Below, in pieces: positions 13,850 through 14,719 of a stretch of DNA of 14,719 nt (position 1 is its first letter; every line of letters begins with the position of its first letter). Both the position numbers and the translations under genes were made by a program. The notes beneath the pieces were generated by a model. That model was not told where the DNA came from, ran no database searches, and saw only the letters and a list, made by a program, of their open reading frames with translations. Origin of the DNA: Candidatus Falkowbacteria bacterium CG1_02_41_21 (GTDB lineage: Bacteria; Patescibacteriota; Patescibacteriia; Patescibacteriales; UBA12465); NCBI GenBank assembly GCA_001871235.1, contig MNUV01000057.1, positions 1 through 14,719 of the forward strand, in the 5' to 3' direction.

Positions 13850-13877
13850 TTTACTGTTTGTCTAGTGGTGATATAAT
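13850..13877 (+). promoter_or_regulatory. Strong extended -10 promoter of the RhuM-like gene
   Basis: TTTACT (13850-13855), 16 bases, then TATAAT (13872-13877) with TG at 13869-13870 gives a perfect extended -10. Transcription would begin near 13884, leaving a leader of about 18 bases before the ATG at 13903. The gene is thus independent of the preceding operon. Confidence 0.65.
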
Positions 13878-13902
13878 GGTTATAGATAATATTTTATAAA
13901 AT

Positions 13903-14457
13903 ATGAAAAAAATGCCAGACAATCAAATTGCCTTTTATCAATCGCCGGAAGGGTCGGTGAGTATTGAGGTGTTATATGCCGAAGAAAATATCTGGCTCAC
14001 TCAGAAGAGAATGGCAGAGCTTTTTGGTTGTTCGACGGACAATATTTCGCTCCATTTAAAAAATTTCAAGGAATTAAGAAAAAATTTAGAGCAGCACTGT
14101 ATTCCGGAAACTATTTTTGATATGACCATTGATGATTATGAAGATTTTCTGGATCAGAGGCGAAGGCTAATGGCTAAAAAAATTGAAAACTTTTATAAGA
14201 ATTTTAATAATGATATTAATGACGAGAATAAAGATGATATTAATGATTACATCGCCTTAATTAGCGGTGGAGAAAATGATAGTGTTGAATTTAAGTCATC
14301 ACTTCGCTGGGATTATAATCAAAAAAATACTAATAAAGTAATGGAATATATAATTGCGAAAACAATTTCCGCCTTTTTAAATTCTAATGGTGGAAAATTA
14401 TTAATAGGCGTGAGTGATGATGGTAAAATACTTGGACTTGAAAATGATTATATATAA
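13903..14457 (+). CDS. RhuM-like / AlbA_2 protein, 3' end cut by an IS3 element
   Basis: The 184-residue open frame has three parts. Residues 7-54 match the start of RhuM-family virulence proteins (IAFYQSPEGSVSIEVL, then WLTQKRMAELFGCSTDNIS with a helix-turn-helix look). Residues 55-105 leave the RhuM pattern and carry DYEDFLDQRRRLMAKKIENF, a C-terminal-tail type motif seen in other restriction- or defence-linked proteins. Residues 121-184 begin an AlbA_2 (Schlafen-like, AAA_4) nucleic-acid-binding domain: SGGENDSVEFKSSLRWD and ISAFLNSNGGKLLIGVSDDG, then LGLENDY. The domain normally continues for another 50 or more residues, but here the frame hits TAA exactly where the IS end begins. The gene is therefore truncated and probably inactive. 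It has its own extended -10 promoter and no Shine-Dalgarno. A role in host defence or regulation is possible from the domains, not demonstrated. Confidence 0.75.
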   Translation: MKKMPDNQIAFYQSPEGSVSIEVLYAEENIWLTQKRMAELFGCSTDNISLHLKNFKELRKNLEQHCIPETIFDMTIDDYEDFLDQRRRLMAKKIENFYKNFNNDINDENKDDINDYIALISGGENDSVEFKSSLRWDYNQKNTNKVMEYIIAKTISAFLNSNGGKLLIGVSDDGKILGLENDYI

Positions 14458-14510
14458 TGGTCCAGTAATCCTGCACACATTTTGACCTATTAAAAAGTTG
14501 ATGGCCGGTA

Positions 14511-14519
14511 TGGTATAAT
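14511..14519 (+). promoter_or_regulatory. Extended -10 promoter of the IS3 orfA
   Basis: TG-G-TATAAT (14511-14519) is a perfect extended -10, nine bases before the ATG at 14528. No -35 box at suitable spacing is evident (TTGACC at 14482 is 26 bases away). The transcript would be almost leaderless unless the short AGGA at 14520-14523 serves as a ribosome-binding site. Confidence 0.5.
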
Positions 14520-14527
14520 AGGACCAT

Positions 14528-14719
14528 ATGAAACAAAACAACAAAGTATCCAAAGAAGAAAAAGCTAAAATTGTCCTCGCCATTTTGCGAAATGACAAGA
14601 CGGCTAATGAAATCGCTTCGGAGTATGGAGTCCATCCCAACATTATTTCCCGCTGGAAACAAACGGCCCTGGATGGTCTGCCGGAATTATTTGAAGACAA
14701 GCGACAAAAAATTAATCGC
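14528..14719 (+). CDS. IS3-family transposase OrfA, N-terminal part (window edge)
   Basis: The frame from ATG 14528 is open to the window end (64 codons). It encodes the DNA-binding subunit of an IS3-type transposase: MKQNNKVSKEEKAKIVLAIL, then a helix-turn-helix KTANEIASEYGVHPNIISRW (residues 25-44), then LDGLPELFEDKRQ. This is the standard HTH_Tnp_1/IS3-IS911 OrfA start, which binds the terminal repeats; the DDE integrase (OrfB, usually made by -1 frameshifting) lies beyond the window. The leucine-rich coiled region that normally follows the HTH is only just beginning at the edge. Activity of the element cannot be judged from this part. Confidence 0.85.
   Translation, partial: MKQNNKVSKEEKAKIVLAILRNDKTANEIASEYGVHPNIISRWKQTALDGLPELFEDKRQKINR

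Larger units (their letters stand above)
14458..14719 (+). mobile_element. IS3-family insertion sequence, left end, cut by window edge
   Basis: The element seems to start at 14458, where the AlbA_2 domain breaks off and the sequence reads TGGTCCAGTAATCCTGCACA. The opening TG is usual for IS3-family tips, and CTGCACACATTTTG resembles the IS150-type terminal repeat as I remember it. Its orfA starts 70 bases inside. The right end and target duplication are outside the window, so the precise tip is an inference from where the interrupted gene ends. Confidence 0.6.

Noticed and set aside
1..14719. tRNA, rRNA, CRISPR array, riboswitch or replication origin
   Set aside because: Reading by eye found no cloverleaf T-arm, spaced direct repeats or conserved RNA signature; a covariance-model search would be needed to exclude small RNAs.

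Overview
The window looks like a chromosomal segment of a Candidate Phyla Radiation (Patescibacteria, probably Parcubacteria-type) bacterium. The evidence is the combination of genes rather than any marker gene: a sigma-region-4 plus HARE-HTH regulator, a membrane protein resembling the N-terminal part of Patescibacteria coupling ATPases, a DUF4012 protein, a pseudopilin fused to a FISUMP domain, AT-rich and mostly Shine-Dalgarno-less starts, and very tight same-strand packing. This assignment is inference from remembered family distributions; no rRNA or other phylogenetic marker is present. The standard code fits, because TAA, TAG and TGA are all used as ordinary stops.

Layout. Positions 1-264 are the end of an ISL3-family insertion sequence, with the 5' part of its transposase on the minus strand. 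A GT2 glycosyltransferase (334-1362) and a DNA-binding regulator with its own likely promoter (1449-2465) follow, closed by a clear intrinsic terminator (2487-2526). From an extended -10 promoter near 2538, a nearly gapless run of plus-strand genes extends to 13736: a DUF8128-like membrane protein, a DUF475/TerC-like membrane protein, a GT4 glycosyltransferase, a DUF4012 protein, a single-pass protein with DUF11-like outer domains, tRNA-guanine transglycosylase (tgt), a broken pseudopilin-FISUMP gene, and an alpha/beta hydrolase. Gaps are 7-19 bases or there are short overlaps, so this is probably one operon. After a promoter-bearing spacer comes a RhuM-like/AlbA_2 gene (13903-14457), which is cut off by the left end of an IS3-family element. 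The orfA of that element (14528-14719) runs off the window.

How the genes may work together. Most of the long run suggests cell-envelope work: sugar transfer (GT4), two large single-pass proteins with cytoplasmic tails and outer beta-type domains, two polytopic or anchored membrane proteins, and a type IV pilin-like protein. tgt sits among them without other queuosine genes. Its protein keeps the catalytic aspartates but lacks all four residues of the usual zinc site, the most unusual observation here. Both window edges lie inside insertion sequences, and the genes next to the right-hand one (RhuM/AlbA_2) and the pilin gene are damaged, so the segment is decaying or under active IS attack at its margins. 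No gene-free stretch exceeds 300 bases, and no tRNA, rRNA, CRISPR array or origin was seen.
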